DNA of 29,038 nucleotides from positions 1 through 29,038 of the forward strand of contig CAZHZH010000030.1 of NCBI GenBank assembly GCA_964537205.1. Direction: 5' to 3'. The position numbers and the translations under genes were made by a program. The notes beneath the pieces are model-generated. The model made no database searches, had not been told where the DNA came from, and saw only the letters and a list, made by a program, of their open reading frames with translations. This document shows, one piece after another, positions 8,061 through 17,387 of this stretch; positions within the stretch are counted from its first letter, which is position 1; every line of letters begins with the position of its first letter. This stretch comes from Colivivens sp964537205 (GTDB lineage: Bacteria; Bacteroidota; Bacteroidia; Bacteroidales; Bacteroidaceae).

Positions 8061-8068
8061 TACCTTTG
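8061..8068 (+). promoter_or_regulatory. -7 element for the GH5-GH43 gene
   Basis: TACCTTTG matches TAnnTTTG exactly and lies about 30 nt before the chosen ATG at 8099. I do not see a good TTTG at the -33 spacing, which is consistent with an activator-dependent promoter but does not prove it. Confidence 0.5.
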
Positions 8069-8098
8069 CGCTTGGTAAATAACAAATACTTACACAAT

Positions 8099-11000
8099 AT
8101 GAATAGAAGCATACTTATTATCGCCATAATGACGCTGATTACAGCAAATGGAATGGCACAGAACAAGACTTTCGGTAACTTACCACCTTTGCATGTAGAT
8201 GGGAAGTATCTTAAAGACGCAAATGGAAACACTGTACGTCTGCACGGAGTGATGGATACCCCGAACCCTTATTTCAACTCGTACCGTTGGGGCAGTTCTG
8301 CTACTGACAGCAATGTTGGCGCATGCCTGTCTTATTTCAACAAACTGTTCACAGCTATCACCGACACTACGGACGGAGCGTACTGCAATGTTTTCCGCTT
8401 GCACTTGGATCCATGCTGGACTAACGACCCTAACGTGCAATCGGACGGTGTCGAGAGCGGAGAAGCCGACATAAGCCGCTTCAGTTCGGCACGGTTGACA
8501 AAATACATGAAAACATTGTATTACAGGATAGCCGCATACGGAATGAGGCACGGGCTGTACATAATCATGCGCCCGCCAGGTGTCTGCCCAAGTAAAATCC
8601 AGGTGGGAGGCGACTATCAGGAATACTTGCTCAAGGTATGGGACATAGTCACCAAAAATGACAGCGTACTTAAACATTCGGGTCAGATATCACTCGAATT
8701 GGCAAACGAACCTGTGACAGTTCTTGACGAGAACGGACAAAGCAGTGCCAGTGCGTTGCACGATTTCTTTCAACCAATAGTTGACAAAATCAGGGAGAAC
8801 GGGTTCACCGGCATAATATGGGTGCCTGGCTCTGGATATCAATCAGGATACCAAGGTTATGAGACTTACCCTATAACAGGTTACAATATCGGTTATGCCG
8901 TACACGTTTATTCTGGATGGTATGGCGCAAGCGATGACAATTGCGACCACAACGCATTTATCACACAATTTGCAAAACAAGTACCGGTAGTCGAGACAAA
9001 TCCTATCATGGTGACTGAAATCGACTGGAGTCCATACAAGGAGGGGCAAGGCCATTACAACGAATCGGGCACATGGGTTGAGTCGAACTGGGGTACATGG
9101 GCGACCGCGTCAACATCCAAGTGGGGCAACGCATGGAAAGCCGTCCATGATTACTATGGCAATATCGGAATGACCCTTACTGGTACAGCCGACTACATCG
9201 ACATCGACAAATCATTAGCTACATCACCAGCCAAAGCCGTTGTCGCTTTCGATGGTAATGAAGAATGCTGCGCACAAGCCTGCTTCGACTGGTACAAAGA
9301 TTGGAACATGGACACACGCCCATACATGGCATACAAACGCCAATGGACCTCAGACCAAGGAAACAACACCTATATTAATCCTGTCATCAATGGTGATTTC
9401 CCCGATATAGATTTGATTAGGGTTGACGACACTTACTACATGGCAAGTACCACGATGTTCTATTTCCCTGGAGCCACTATACTAAAATCAAAGGATTTGG
9501 TGAACTGGGAATATTGCGCGAACCCACTACAACAGATTGATGACAACAACGCCTACAACCTATTAGGAGCCAATCACTATTCACAAGGGCAATGGGCTGC
9601 GTCGCTCAATTATTCAAAAGGCAAATATTATCTCTACTTCATCTGTTACGGAAGAGCCGGCGTGGACGACACTCAAAACATCTTGTTGACGACCACCGAC
9701 CCTGAAGGCAAATGGACAATGACGAAGATGGCTGACCACTATTACGATTCGGGCTGGTTGTTCGACGACGACGGCGACGGCTACATATACGTGGCATGCG
9801 GAATAGGCGATATTTACGTAAACAAGTTAGACAGAAACCTAAAGAAACTGGAATCCACCAAAGTACTGTCACTTGGCAACGGACTGGAGGGAAGTCATAT
9901 GTATCATATTGGTGACTACTATTACATCTACGCCACTTATGGAGGTACAGAGGGCAGCCAGACAATCTTCAGATCCAAATCACCGATGGGTCCGTACGAA
10001 GAACACGATGGACGCGTATTCGCAAATCAACATATACACCAAGGAGCACTTATAGAGACGCAAACCGGCGAGTGGTGGACCATGTTGTTCAAAGACGCAG
10101 GAGCCATCGGGCGCATTCCTTACTTGGAGCCGGTGAAATGGGAAGACGGATGGCCGATCATCGGCAATAACGGAATAGACGTAAGCGTAGGTGGCAAGGC
10201 ATATCCGAAACCAAATGTAGGACAGATCTATCCTAAAACATATCTGACGACCAACGAGACATTCACAAACCCTACACTCGCACTGCAGTGGGAATGGAAT
10301 CACAACCCTGATAACGGCAGCTGGAGCCTGACAGAAAACCCTGGATTCCTCAGGCTGCATACCGCAACCGTTACAGACTCACTTAACGCCGCACGCAACA
10401 GTTTGTCACAAAGGATACTGGGATACAGCCCAGTTGGCACGGCAGACAACAAATACATTGACTCATACGGAACAATAAAAATGGCTACCAACAACATGCA
10501 AGATGGTGATGTTGCCGGAATCGCAGTATTCCAGGAGCCTTACTCTTACATAGGAATAAAGGTGATTGACGGTAAGAAACATCTCTACAGCTTGTTGCAA
10601 CAGTCGCTTACCGGCACTCAAACGGAGATCATAGGTGACGAGATAACAGAAGATACCATATATCTGAGGGCAGTGGTAAACTTTGGTTCGAACAAAGCGA
10701 ATTATTACTATAGCACAGACAACATAACATACACAAAGTTCGGGCATGAGATGACTATGGCGTACACTCTCGGTGTATTCGTCGGAAACCGATTCTTCAT
10801 ATTCAATTATGCGACCAAGCAATTGGGAGGCTACGTCGACATCGACTGGTTCTCTACAGAACCTACCTACGCAGAAGAATATTTCTATGGACCAGGCGTT
10901 CTCCATACATACACAGAAGAGGACTTGACGATGAAGGAACTCACCCTTGAGACAACATCTTACACAATGATACCAGGCAGTGCCAAGTCACTCGACTTGA

Positions 11001-11746
11001 TTTGCACGTCTGTATCCGGCTTGGAAAGCAACGTGGCATCGAACTGCGCGTTCAGCTACACAAACGAGGATGTAGCACAAGTTATCGGCGGCAGGATCAT
11101 AGCCCTCAAGGAAGGAGAGACTGAAGTTACAGCGGCATACACAGACAATATGGGCAACAGTAGTAGTGTGACATTCAACGTGACAGTATCATACTTCCCA
11201 TTAACAGCAGACGCATTCAACCCTTCAATCTATAGCACTGGTACGTTCGTGGAGAAGAGCGGTTCATTGAAGACAGGCCAATATGGTTTTGGCGGTTGGG
11301 AATACACTGGAGGAGTTGACTTGTCCGCATACAACTACATTGTAGTTAAGTTGAGACGCGCGTCGAGCGCCCAACCGTCATTCAGGTTGTTCGACTCCAC
11401 CAACTATTGGTCGGACTGCTACTTATACGACATGAAGACATCGACTACCGCCGTAATAGACTTAAGGAAGCTTGAGACACCTAACGGACGCACCATCGAC
11501 CCTTCACACATATATAAGGCAGGCTTTTGGACAGACGGATCAAGCGCCATATATATAAAAGCGGTTTATCTGAGCAACGACGGTGAGAATCCTGTTGACG
11601 GCATAGAAGAACTATTTGACTCACAAGACGGAGCTACGGTTGTCGACGTGTTCGACATAGCAGGGCGGAAGATAAATGGTTATGCAAAAGGGATCAACAT
11701 CGTCCGTATGAGTGACGGCACATATAAAAAGATTTTCATCCGCTGA
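8099..11746 (+). CDS. Secreted GH5-GH43 fusion glycoside hydrolase with C-terminal sorting domain
   Basis: 1215 residues. The start at 8099 opens a signal peptide (MNRSILIIAIMTLITANGMAQ); 45 upstream in-frame codons cover the -7 element and are unlikely to be translated. Residues ~25-400 form a GH5 domain, with acid/base in LELANEP (E204) and nucleophile in MVTEIDW (E307). Residues ~422-720 form a GH43 five-blade propeller, with GDFPDIDLIRVDDTYYMAST (base D436), YDSGWLFDDDGDG (D550) and LEGSHMY (acid E597). A GH43-associated C-terminal sandwich follows (~725-935), then a Big-like domain (~944-1035), a carbohydrate-binding-like sandwich (~1040-1170) and a type IX secretion-like tail (VFDIAGRKI...KGINIVRMSDG). 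All expected catalytic residues are present. GH5 endo-activity combined with GH43 xylosidase/arabinofuranosidase-type activity suggests xylan or arabinoxylan as substrate. That is inference, as is cell-surface location. Confidence 0.93.
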   Translation: MNRSILIIAIMTLITANGMAQNKTFGNLPPLHVDGKYLKDANGNTVRLHGVMDTPNPYFNSYRWGSSATDSNVGACLSYFNKLFTAITDTTDGAYCNVFRLHLDPCWTNDPNVQSDGVESGEADISRFSSARLTKYMKTLYYRIAAYGMRHGLYIIMRPPGVCPSKIQVGGDYQEYLLKVWDIVTKNDSVLKHSGQISLELANEPVTVLDENGQSSASALHDFFQPIVDKIRENGFTGIIWVPGSGYQSGYQGYETYPITGYNIGYAVHVYSGWYGASDDNCDHNAFITQFAKQVPVVETNPIMVTEIDWSPYKEGQGHYNESGTWVESNWGTWATASTSKWGNAWKAVHDYYGNIGMTLTGTADYIDIDKSLATSPAKAVVAFDGNEECCAQACFDWYKDWNMDTRPYMAYKRQWTSDQGNNTYINPVINGDFPDIDLIRVDDTYYMASTTMFYFPGATILKSKDLVNWEYCANPLQQIDDNNAYNLLGANHYSQGQWAASLNYSKGKYYLYFICYGRAGVDDTQNILLTTTDPEGKWTMTKMADHYYDSGWLFDDDGDGYIYVACGIGDIYVNKLDRNLKKLESTKVLSLGNGLEGSHMYHIGDYYYIYATYGGTEGSQTIFRSKSPMGPYEEHDGRVFANQHIHQGALIETQTGEWWTMLFKDAGAIGRIPYLEPVKWEDGWPIIGNNGIDVSVGGKAYPKPNVGQIYPKTYLTTNETFTNPTLALQWEWNHNPDNGSWSLTENPGFLRLHTATVTDSLNAARNSLSQRILGYSPVGTADNKYIDSYGTIKMATNNMQDGDVAGIAVFQEPYSYIGIKVIDGKKHLYSLLQQSLTGTQTEIIGDEITEDTIYLRAVVNFGSNKANYYYSTDNITYTKFGHEMTMAYTLGVFVGNRFFIFNYATKQLGGYVDIDWFSTEPTYAEEYFYGPGVLHTYTEEDLTMKELTLETTSYTMIPGSAKSLDLICTSVSGLESNVASNCAFSYTNEDVAQVIGGRIIALKEGETEVTAAYTDNMGNSSSVTFNVTVSYFPLTADAFNPSIYSTGTFVEKSGSLKTGQYGFGGWEYTGGVDLSAYNYIVVKLRRASSAQPSFRLFDSTNYWSDCYLYDMKTSTTAVIDLRKLETPNGRTIDPSHIYKAGFWTDGSSAIYIKAVYLSNDGENPVDGIEELFDSQDGATVVDVFDIAGRKINGYAKGINIVRMSDGTYKKIFIR

Positions 11747-11772
11747 TGGATTTGAATAATTTTCATGTTGTT

Positions 11773-11803
11773 AGAGACTGGCTAATGGTCAGTCTCTTTT
11801 TTT
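11773..11803 (+). terminator. Intrinsic terminator of the GH5-GH43 gene
   Basis: AGAGACTG (11773-11780), a 9-nt loop, and CAGTCTCT (11790-11797) form an 8-bp perfect stem followed by seven T (11797-11803). It lies 27 bp after the stop codon. Its right half lies inside the last codons of the convergent queG gene. In the opposite direction the stem is followed by AACAACA, so it should work mainly for the plus strand. Confidence 0.85.
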
Positions 11804-12763
11804 AACAACATCGATATTACGTTTCAGACCTTCATATTTAGCTCTCTTCACCGCACTACCCTTAAAGATTGATTTGTACTCGTCAATGGAAAGCTCTTCC
11901 CACTCGCCGTTTCCCATATTCATGAACGCTTCGGACGGGTGCAAATCCTCAATAGACGTAGGAGAAGCAAAGGCGTTGTGCGGACAAACAATCTGGCAAC
12001 GGTCACATCCATATATATAATAAGGTGTAGACGCAGCGTTGGCCTGATTTAAAACCAGCTCTGTCTCCGCCGCGCTAAAACTTCCCCTGTGTTCTATGGT
12101 CAGGTACGACAAGCATCGTTCAGAATTGAACGTTCCGTCATCACCGATTGCCTTGCCAGGACAAGCCACGGTACATTTATTACAGTTGCCGCAATGAGAA
12201 GGCATTGGAGAGTCATAAACATCAACCTCAGTGTCTGCTAAAATCTCGCCGAGAAAGAAATAGCTTCCTTTATGTGGAATGATCAGATTATGGTTCTTCC
12301 CGATCCATCCAATTCCAGCCTGGCACGCCCAATAGCGTTCGAGTAGCGGAGCGGTATCAGCACACACTCTGAAGTTGACGTTGGATTGTAGAGATGCTGC
12401 AAACGAACTGATGCTTGCGGCAAGCTCGTATAGTTTCTTACGCAGCACATCGTGATAATCCTTCCCATACGCATAATATGCGAACTGATATTGTGAAGGT
12501 GCCAGACGTTTTTCAGGATAATAATTCAAGGCGACGCAGATTACACTTTTGCACCCGTCAAGTAACAGTCCGGGATTCAGCCTGATATCAACATGTTTTT
12601 CCATGTACGACATGCCGGCGTTCAATCCATCGCCGATCCATTCCCTGAATTTGCCTTCGGTCTCCACATCCACCTCGTGTGACTTGGCAATACCACATGC
12701 AGAAAAGCCGAGGCGTAATGCTTCGGCTTTTATTTTCTCTGATTGCAATATGACAGTATGCAT
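11789..12763 (-). CDS. queG: Epoxyqueuosine reductase
   Basis: 324 residues; E. coli QueG is 379, and shorter forms are usual in Bacteroidota. QueG catalyses the last step of queuosine synthesis, the cobalamin- and Fe-S-dependent reduction of epoxyqueuosine to queuosine at the wobble position of tRNAs with GUN anticodons. Visible are the catalytic Asp region CADTAPLLERYWA (D136), the signature GIGWIGKNHNLI, and two 4Fe-4S motifs: CGNCNKCTVAC (C191, C194, C197, C201) and CDRCQIVC (C253, C256, C260), with C217 completing the set. It starts 24 bp after the deacetylase gene and closes the eight-gene run. Its 3' end overlaps the terminator of the convergent GH5-GH43 gene. Confidence 0.95.
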   Translation of the reverse strand: MHTVILQSEKIKAEALRLGFSACGIAKSHEVDVETEGKFREWIGDGLNAGMSYMEKHVDIRLNPGLLLDGCKSVICVALNYYPEKRLAPSQYQFAYYAYGKDYHDVLRKKLYELAASISSFAASLQSNVNFRVCADTAPLLERYWACQAGIGWIGKNHNLIIPHKGSYFFLGEILADTEVDVYDSPMPSHCGNCNKCTVACPGKAIGDDGTFNSERCLSYLTIEHRGSFSAAETELVLNQANAASTPYYIYGCDRCQIVCPHNAFASPTSIEDLHPSEAFMNMGNGEWEELSIDEYKSIFKGSAVKRAKYEGLKRNIDVVKKRD

Positions 12764-12787
12764 ATAGAGTTTGTTTTATGCCCGACG

Positions 12788-13303
12788 TCACTTCAAGTGC
12801 CGGCTTCGTTTCTGCTCCGCGTCAAACACCTTGAATTCATAACCTTGACTTTGCAGCCATTCGATGGAGCGTGGCAACGCGGTGTATAACTTATCAATGC
12901 TCTTCAGTGAATCATGGAACGTAATAATGCTTCCGTTGCGTGTGTAGGTTTTCACGTTGTTGACCACGTCGTCGGCAGTTAATATCCGACTGTAATCACG
13001 TGTGACCACATCCCACATTATGATCGTGAACTTGCGTCTGAGCCTCATATATTGAGCCCATCTCATCCAGCCCCTCGGCGGTCGGAACAGTTGTGAATGA
13101 ATAAGCTGATCCGCCTTGTAGGCNNNNNNNNNNNNNNNNNNNNNNNNNNNNNNNNNNNNNNNNNNNNNNNNNNNNNNNNNNNNNNNNNNNNNNNNNNNNN
13201 NNNNNNNNNNNNNNNNNNNNNNNGCCTTCTCTTTATGGGGCATCCTCCAAATGGCGCTTGGATATAGCCATCGAAGCCACGTGCTTGGTTGTTCTATGAT
13301 CAT
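12788..13303 (-). CDS. Polysaccharide deacetylase (NodB-like), interrupted by an assembly gap
   Basis: The N-terminal 26 residues (MIIEQPSTWLRWLYPSAIWR...) and the part after the gap match a Bacteroidales NodB-domain family. After the gap are the FRPPRGW motif, MWDVVTRDYS, and ITFHDS, which closes the NodB active site. The metal-binding TFDDGP and HxxxH motifs would fall in the 100-N gap, so catalysis cannot be confirmed. With N counted, the product is 171 residues, against about 210-220 expected. I therefore think the true gap is about 240 bp. These enzymes remove N- or O-acetyl groups from envelope polysaccharide or peptidoglycan; the substrate here is unknown. It lies 4 bp after the DUF2723 gene and 24 bp before queG. 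Confidence 0.85.
   Translation of the reverse strand: MIIEQPSTWLRWLYPSAIWRMPHKEKXXXXXXXXXXXXXXXXXXXXXXXXXXXXXXXXXXAYKADQLIHSQLFRPPRGWMRWAQYMRLRRKFTIIMWDVVTRDYSRILTADDVVNNVKTYTRNGSIITFHDSLKSIDKLYTALPRSIEWLQSQGYEFKVFDAEQKRSRHLK
13124..13223. other. Assembly gap (100 N) inside the deacetylase gene
   Basis: Exactly 100 N, a placeholder of unknown true length. It removes the N-terminal half of the NodB domain. The frames on either side match only because 100 N happens to keep them in register. Confidence 0.95.
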
Positions 13304-13307
13304 CCGC

Positions 13308-16300
13308 TTATGGTTGTAATCCTAAACCTTCCGCCCTTGTAGCCAATTGCGAATATGTCTTGTTTACAAAAGGCAACAGCTCTTGAGCGCGTTTAGCGTA
13401 CTTGGCTGCGTTCTTGTCTGTTGACTTGCCCAGTGCCTCTAATGCGCGCTGTACTTCCAGCAGCGAATAGATTTCACTCTTGCAGTCTCTCCATGCGGAA
13501 GAGAAACGATAGTCGTTGAGCGACGCATAATACCGGACATATTCTCTTGAGGTTTTCTCAATCTCGTCCAATATCTTCACGCCCTTGTCATTCTTTCCAC
13601 ATGCAATGAACGCATTAGCGATCTCCAATCCTCCATTGTCCATTCTATAAGGCACATTATAGTCAGGTATTTCCTTGTCACTCTTTTCGAGGGCGAGTAA
13701 AGCCTTGTCCTTCTTGCCTTCCCTCAAGAGGTTGTTGATCAAATGAGCGAACCAGCGGCGGTGCGTCCAGCAAAGGCGCATCGAAGTCTCGTCAATATAC
13801 AATCCCGGCTGTTTGAGATTGCCATAATGGTATTTGTTCATCATGTTGTCGTACATCTTTTCTGTATCGACAACAGACTGCTGAGGCATGTTCCCACTGA
13901 AGGTGAAAGGAGAAATCCTCCAAGCGATGCCTTCCTGGATGAAATGCCTCCACAGATTTCCGAAGTTGGTCGGTCCCACGGTAGTCGACATATAAAGCGG
14001 ACGTTCAAAATCGCCTTGTGCGATCATTTCAAGCAGCATGATAAACGACTTGTATATGCGATCCTGTCCCTTCAGGCTGATGTCCATTCTGTCAGGGATT
14101 GAATCGCCAGGAATCATCATGCCGGATTTACGTACGGCTTCCTTGTTTACGGTCACGTACAATGTATCCGAAGGCAGGCAATTCGGCAGGTCTGCCACTT
14201 GATCCTTATACTCCTCAGGTATGTCGTCTTTAAGGAGGAACTTATGAATGGCGTTCTTCAGTTCAAACGGGTCGTCGCCCCATATCTTACGCGCCATTTC
14301 CGGACTCTGCAGATACATCATCTGTACGAGTTCCTTCATCTTGATTTCCTTTCCGCCAACGTAGATTGAAGGGTTGACTTCTGCCACCTCGTTCTTTCCG
14401 GAGACATATTGAATTCGTTTCCATGAAATAGGAAGCGGTGACGACTGCTTGTCCCCCTCGTATGCAGGACGCTTCATCTGGTCGATATACCAGTCGGTCT
14501 GCAGATAAGAAAGGTTGCATACACGCACGTCAGTACGGTTGCCTTCGGTGTCCTCATTATACCAAAGAGGGAACGTGTCGTTGTCGCCATTAGTGAAGAT
14601 GACTCCGTCGTGCGGAATTGTCTCAAGGTAGTTCAGTCCGAAGTCACGGCACATATAACGGTCGCTCCTGTCGTGGTCGTCCCATGTCTGGCTGACCATC
14701 TGCAGCGGAACCGCTATTGCAGGCACAAGGGATACCACAGAAGCTACAATTGCCGCGGTACGCTTGCTCATCCATTTTCCAAACAGTTTCTCCAACCACA
14801 CGGATATCGCGCTTATGCCAAGGCCACACCATATTGCAAATGCATAGAACGAGCCTGCATACGCATAGTCACGCTCACGCGGTTGTCCGGGTGTTTGGTT
14901 TAGATAAAGTACAATCGCTATACCAGTCATGAAGAAGAGGAAGAACACAACCCAAAACTGCTGTATGCCCTTCTTGCCTCTGAACGCCTGCCACAACAAG
15001 CCGATGATGCCCAAGATCAGAGGCATGCAATAGAACACGTTGTGTCCTTTGTTCTCTTTCAGCTCAGTAGGAAGCAGGTCTTGGTCGCCCAGTCTCATGT
15101 CGTCGAGGAACTTGATTCCCGTAATCCAATTGCCGTGTTCAAGTTCGCCCAGTCCCTGCAAGTCGTTCTGCCTTCCAGCGAAGTTCCACATGAAATACCT
15201 CCAATACATGAAATTCATCTGGTACGAGAAGAAGTATCTGATGTTGTCGTACTGAGTTGGTATTTCAAGTTGCTGGGTACCTTGCCCAGGGATAGAATAG
15301 TTGACAGTCTTATAGTGCATTTCGCCCAACCAGCTTTGATACCTGTCGGCAGACCTCTCGTCGTATATGCGGGGGAAGAACATGCATTGGTCGGACGGAT
15401 AAACATAGTCGAATTTTTCACGTACTATCTCATATTTGTCCTTCTCATCGGCGCTTTCCTTCTCTCTGCGCTGATATACGGGCGCGCCCTTTGTCGTGTT
15501 GTACTTCAGGATGTCTCCGTCGGCCACCACTTCGGGGCGTGACTTGAACGTAGGTCCGTAAAACAGTGGGCGGTCTCCATATTGCTCACGTCCGAGATAT
15601 TCGCCGAGTGTGAACACGTCTTCCGGAGAGTTCTGATCCATAGGGGGATTGGCGGTAGAACGTATGACAATAACCGCATACGATGAGTAGCCGACAACCA
15701 TAAGCGCCATACAGAGCAGCGTGGTGTTCAGACTCTTAGGTGTCACTTTCTTATAAGAGAAAATCAGCCATGCAATCAACGCGAGAATAACGACGCCGAT
15801 TAACACGCTCTTCCATCCATAGCTATAGAAGGGGATTCCAAGCATGGCGACACTCAGCAGGAATGCGATGTTCATGCGGACCTTGCTCTTCGCCTTCGCC
15901 GACTCTATGATCGCCCAGACGAGGCTGAGGATCATGAGTACTATATAAATATACTCTCCAGTGTTGAACGGCATACCAAGCCCGTTGACAAACAGCAACT
16001 CGAACCATCCGGCAACCTTCGTAATGCCAGGAACCACACCATACATTACAGCCAATATGATAACGGCTGAAATACAGAGCGCGATCAACGAACCCTTTCC
16101 GTTAGGGTTTTTCGCACGCTTGTAATAATAGATAAGCACCATTGCCGGAATGCAAAGCAAGTTCAGCAAGTGTACACCGATAGACAGGCCCACCAAGTAT
16201 GCGATGAGAATCAACCAGCGGTCGCTCCCGCTCTCATCGGCCTTGTCTTCCCACTTGAGAATCAACCAGAACACCAGTGCGGTAAGAAACGAAGAGAACG

Positions 16301-16742
16301 CATAGACTTCACCCTCGACAGCGCTGAACCAGAAAGTGTCGCTCCAAGTGTAGATGAGCGCTCCGGCTATGCCGCTTGCCATGATCGCGATAGTCTGTCC
16401 GGTGGTAACCGAAGCGCCGTCTTTGCATATCAGCTTCTTCGCCAGATGGGTTACAGTCCAGAAGAGGAACAAGATGCATCCCGCGCTAAGCAGCGCGGAC
16501 ATGGTGTTGATCATCTTGGCGATTTGAGTCGGATCGCTTGCGAAATGAGAGAACAAGTTTCCGACGAGCATGAAAAATGGCGCGCCAGGCGGGTGTCCGA
16601 CTTCCAGCTTTGCGGCTGTACTTATGAACTCCGGACAATCCCAGAAACTTGCTGTAGGTTCGATGGTTGAGCAATAGGTAAATGCGGCTATTGCGAATAT
16701 CACCCACCCAGTCAGGTTGTTAATGATTTTGTAGGTTTTCAT
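13308..16742 (-). CDS. DUF2723 family multi-pass membrane protein (GT-C glycosyltransferase-like)
   Basis: 1144 residues. The N-terminal ~700 residues hold about a dozen hydrophobic segments (for example VIFAIAAFTYCSTIEP, ALLSAGCILFLFWTV, FFLFFMTGIAIVLYL). The first periplasmic loop carries FWDCPEFISTAAKLEVGHPP, the DUF2723 hallmark. Its acidic pair (D35, E38) sits where GT-C enzymes such as protein O-mannosyltransferases have catalytic acids. The C-terminal ~400 residues are soluble, ending in helical TPR-like repeats (GKKDKALLALEKSDKEIPD, GKNDKGVKILDEIEK). A role in glycan transfer to proteins or envelope polymers fits the fold but is not shown. It starts 18 bp after the NigD-like gene and its stop is 4 bp before the deacetylase start, so it is clearly co-transcribed. 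Confidence 0.9.
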   Translation of the reverse strand: MKTYKIINNLTGWVIFAIAAFTYCSTIEPTASFWDCPEFISTAAKLEVGHPPGAPFFMLVGNLFSHFASDPTQIAKMINTMSALLSAGCILFLFWTVTHLAKKLICKDGASVTTGQTIAIMASGIAGALIYTWSDTFWFSAVEGEVYAFSSFLTALVFWLILKWEDKADESGSDRWLILIAYLVGLSIGVHLLNLLCIPAMVLIYYYKRAKNPNGKGSLIALCISAVIILAVMYGVVPGITKVAGWFELLFVNGLGMPFNTGEYIYIVLMILSLVWAIIESAKAKSKVRMNIAFLLSVAMLGIPFYSYGWKSVLIGVVILALIAWLIFSYKKVTPKSLNTTLLCMALMVVGYSSYAVIVIRSTANPPMDQNSPEDVFTLGEYLGREQYGDRPLFYGPTFKSRPEVVADGDILKYNTTKGAPVYQRREKESADEKDKYEIVREKFDYVYPSDQCMFFPRIYDERSADRYQSWLGEMHYKTVNYSIPGQGTQQLEIPTQYDNIRYFFSYQMNFMYWRYFMWNFAGRQNDLQGLGELEHGNWITGIKFLDDMRLGDQDLLPTELKENKGHNVFYCMPLILGIIGLLWQAFRGKKGIQQFWVVFFLFFMTGIAIVLYLNQTPGQPRERDYAYAGSFYAFAIWCGLGISAISVWLEKLFGKWMSKRTAAIVASVVSLVPAIAVPLQMVSQTWDDHDRSDRYMCRDFGLNYLETIPHDGVIFTNGDNDTFPLWYNEDTEGNRTDVRVCNLSYLQTDWYIDQMKRPAYEGDKQSSPLPISWKRIQYVSGKNEVAEVNPSIYVGGKEIKMKELVQMMYLQSPEMARKIWGDDPFELKNAIHKFLLKDDIPEEYKDQVADLPNCLPSDTLYVTVNKEAVRKSGMMIPGDSIPDRMDISLKGQDRIYKSFIMLLEMIAQGDFERPLYMSTTVGPTNFGNLWRHFIQEGIAWRISPFTFSGNMPQQSVVDTEKMYDNMMNKYHYGNLKQPGLYIDETSMRLCWTHRRWFAHLINNLLREGKKDKALLALEKSDKEIPDYNVPYRMDNGGLEIANAFIACGKNDKGVKILDEIEKTSREYVRYYASLNDYRFSSAWRDCKSEIYSLLEVQRALEALGKSTDKNAAKYAKRAQELLPFVNKTYSQLATRAEGLGLQP

Positions 16743-16760
16743 TATTACGAAATGTTTATA

Positions 16761-17387
16761 TTATCTTTTTACTTTTATAATTCCATCATAAGTCGGTATG
16801 CAGACCACCAATGAGTCGAAATCGGAATAATCGCTTAGGGGCATGCAGACGTATGTCTCCTCCGTATACGCTTCGTCATCATTGTCGGCCCGCTTATGCA
16901 GCAATGTGAAATACGCCGTGTTAACGCCGTTTGCAGTCGAAACGCTGTCGGCACTGAAGCCGTATGAGTGCGCCTTGCCTCCGCTTGTCATTACGCCGAC
17001 CTTTATATTGAGGTACCTGTCGGATTTCCAACAGCTGACAAACTTCAGCGGGTCGAGCGGATAAGTCAAATACGATGCCAACGGACGGGCTCCTTGGGCG
17101 AACACGCTGTTCAACGAGTAGATGTGGACTGACTCCCCGTCAAGACTGTAAGTACACAGGCAGCGGTATGTCCAGTCGGACAGGCTTGCAGTGAAGTCTT
17201 GATCCACATTATAAGTACGCCCGTCGTCAAACCTCACGCTCACTATCCTGCCTTCCTCGTCTGAATTCGCCTCCGCCAACTCGACCACATACGAAGGGAC
17301 GTAATCCTCATCGTCATCGCAAGCCGCGACAACCGCCGAAATTACGCACATCGTAACACAGACCAATATGACAGTCTTGCGCCTCAT
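16761..17387 (-). CDS. NigD-like lipoprotein
   Basis: 208 residues. A lipoprotein signal peptide ends in the lipobox VVAAC (C23). The next residues are DDDEDY, a strongly acidic stretch like the Bacteroidota lipoprotein export signal that sends lipoproteins to the cell surface. The body (GRIVSVRFDDGRTYNVD, WTYRCLCTYSLDGESVHIYSL, and the ending DSLVVCIPTYDGIIKVKR) is beta-rich and resembles the NigD-like family, which has no agreed function. Its ATG directly abuts the stop codon of the acyltransferase gene, with no spacer, so translational coupling is likely. Confidence 0.8.
   Translation of the reverse strand: MRRKTVILVCVTMCVISAVVAACDDDEDYVPSYVVELAEANSDEEGRIVSVRFDDGRTYNVDQDFTASLSDWTYRCLCTYSLDGESVHIYSLNSVFAQGARPLASYLTYPLDPLKFVSCWKSDRYLNIKVGVMTSGGKAHSYGFSADSVSTANGVNTAYFTLLHKRADNDDEAYTEETYVCMPLSDYSDFDSLVVCIPTYDGIIKVKR

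Noticed and set aside
7964..8098. Upstream extension of the GH5-GH43 gene to 7964
   Set aside because: It overlaps the -7 element at 8061 and places 45 non-signal residues before a clear signal peptide at 8099.
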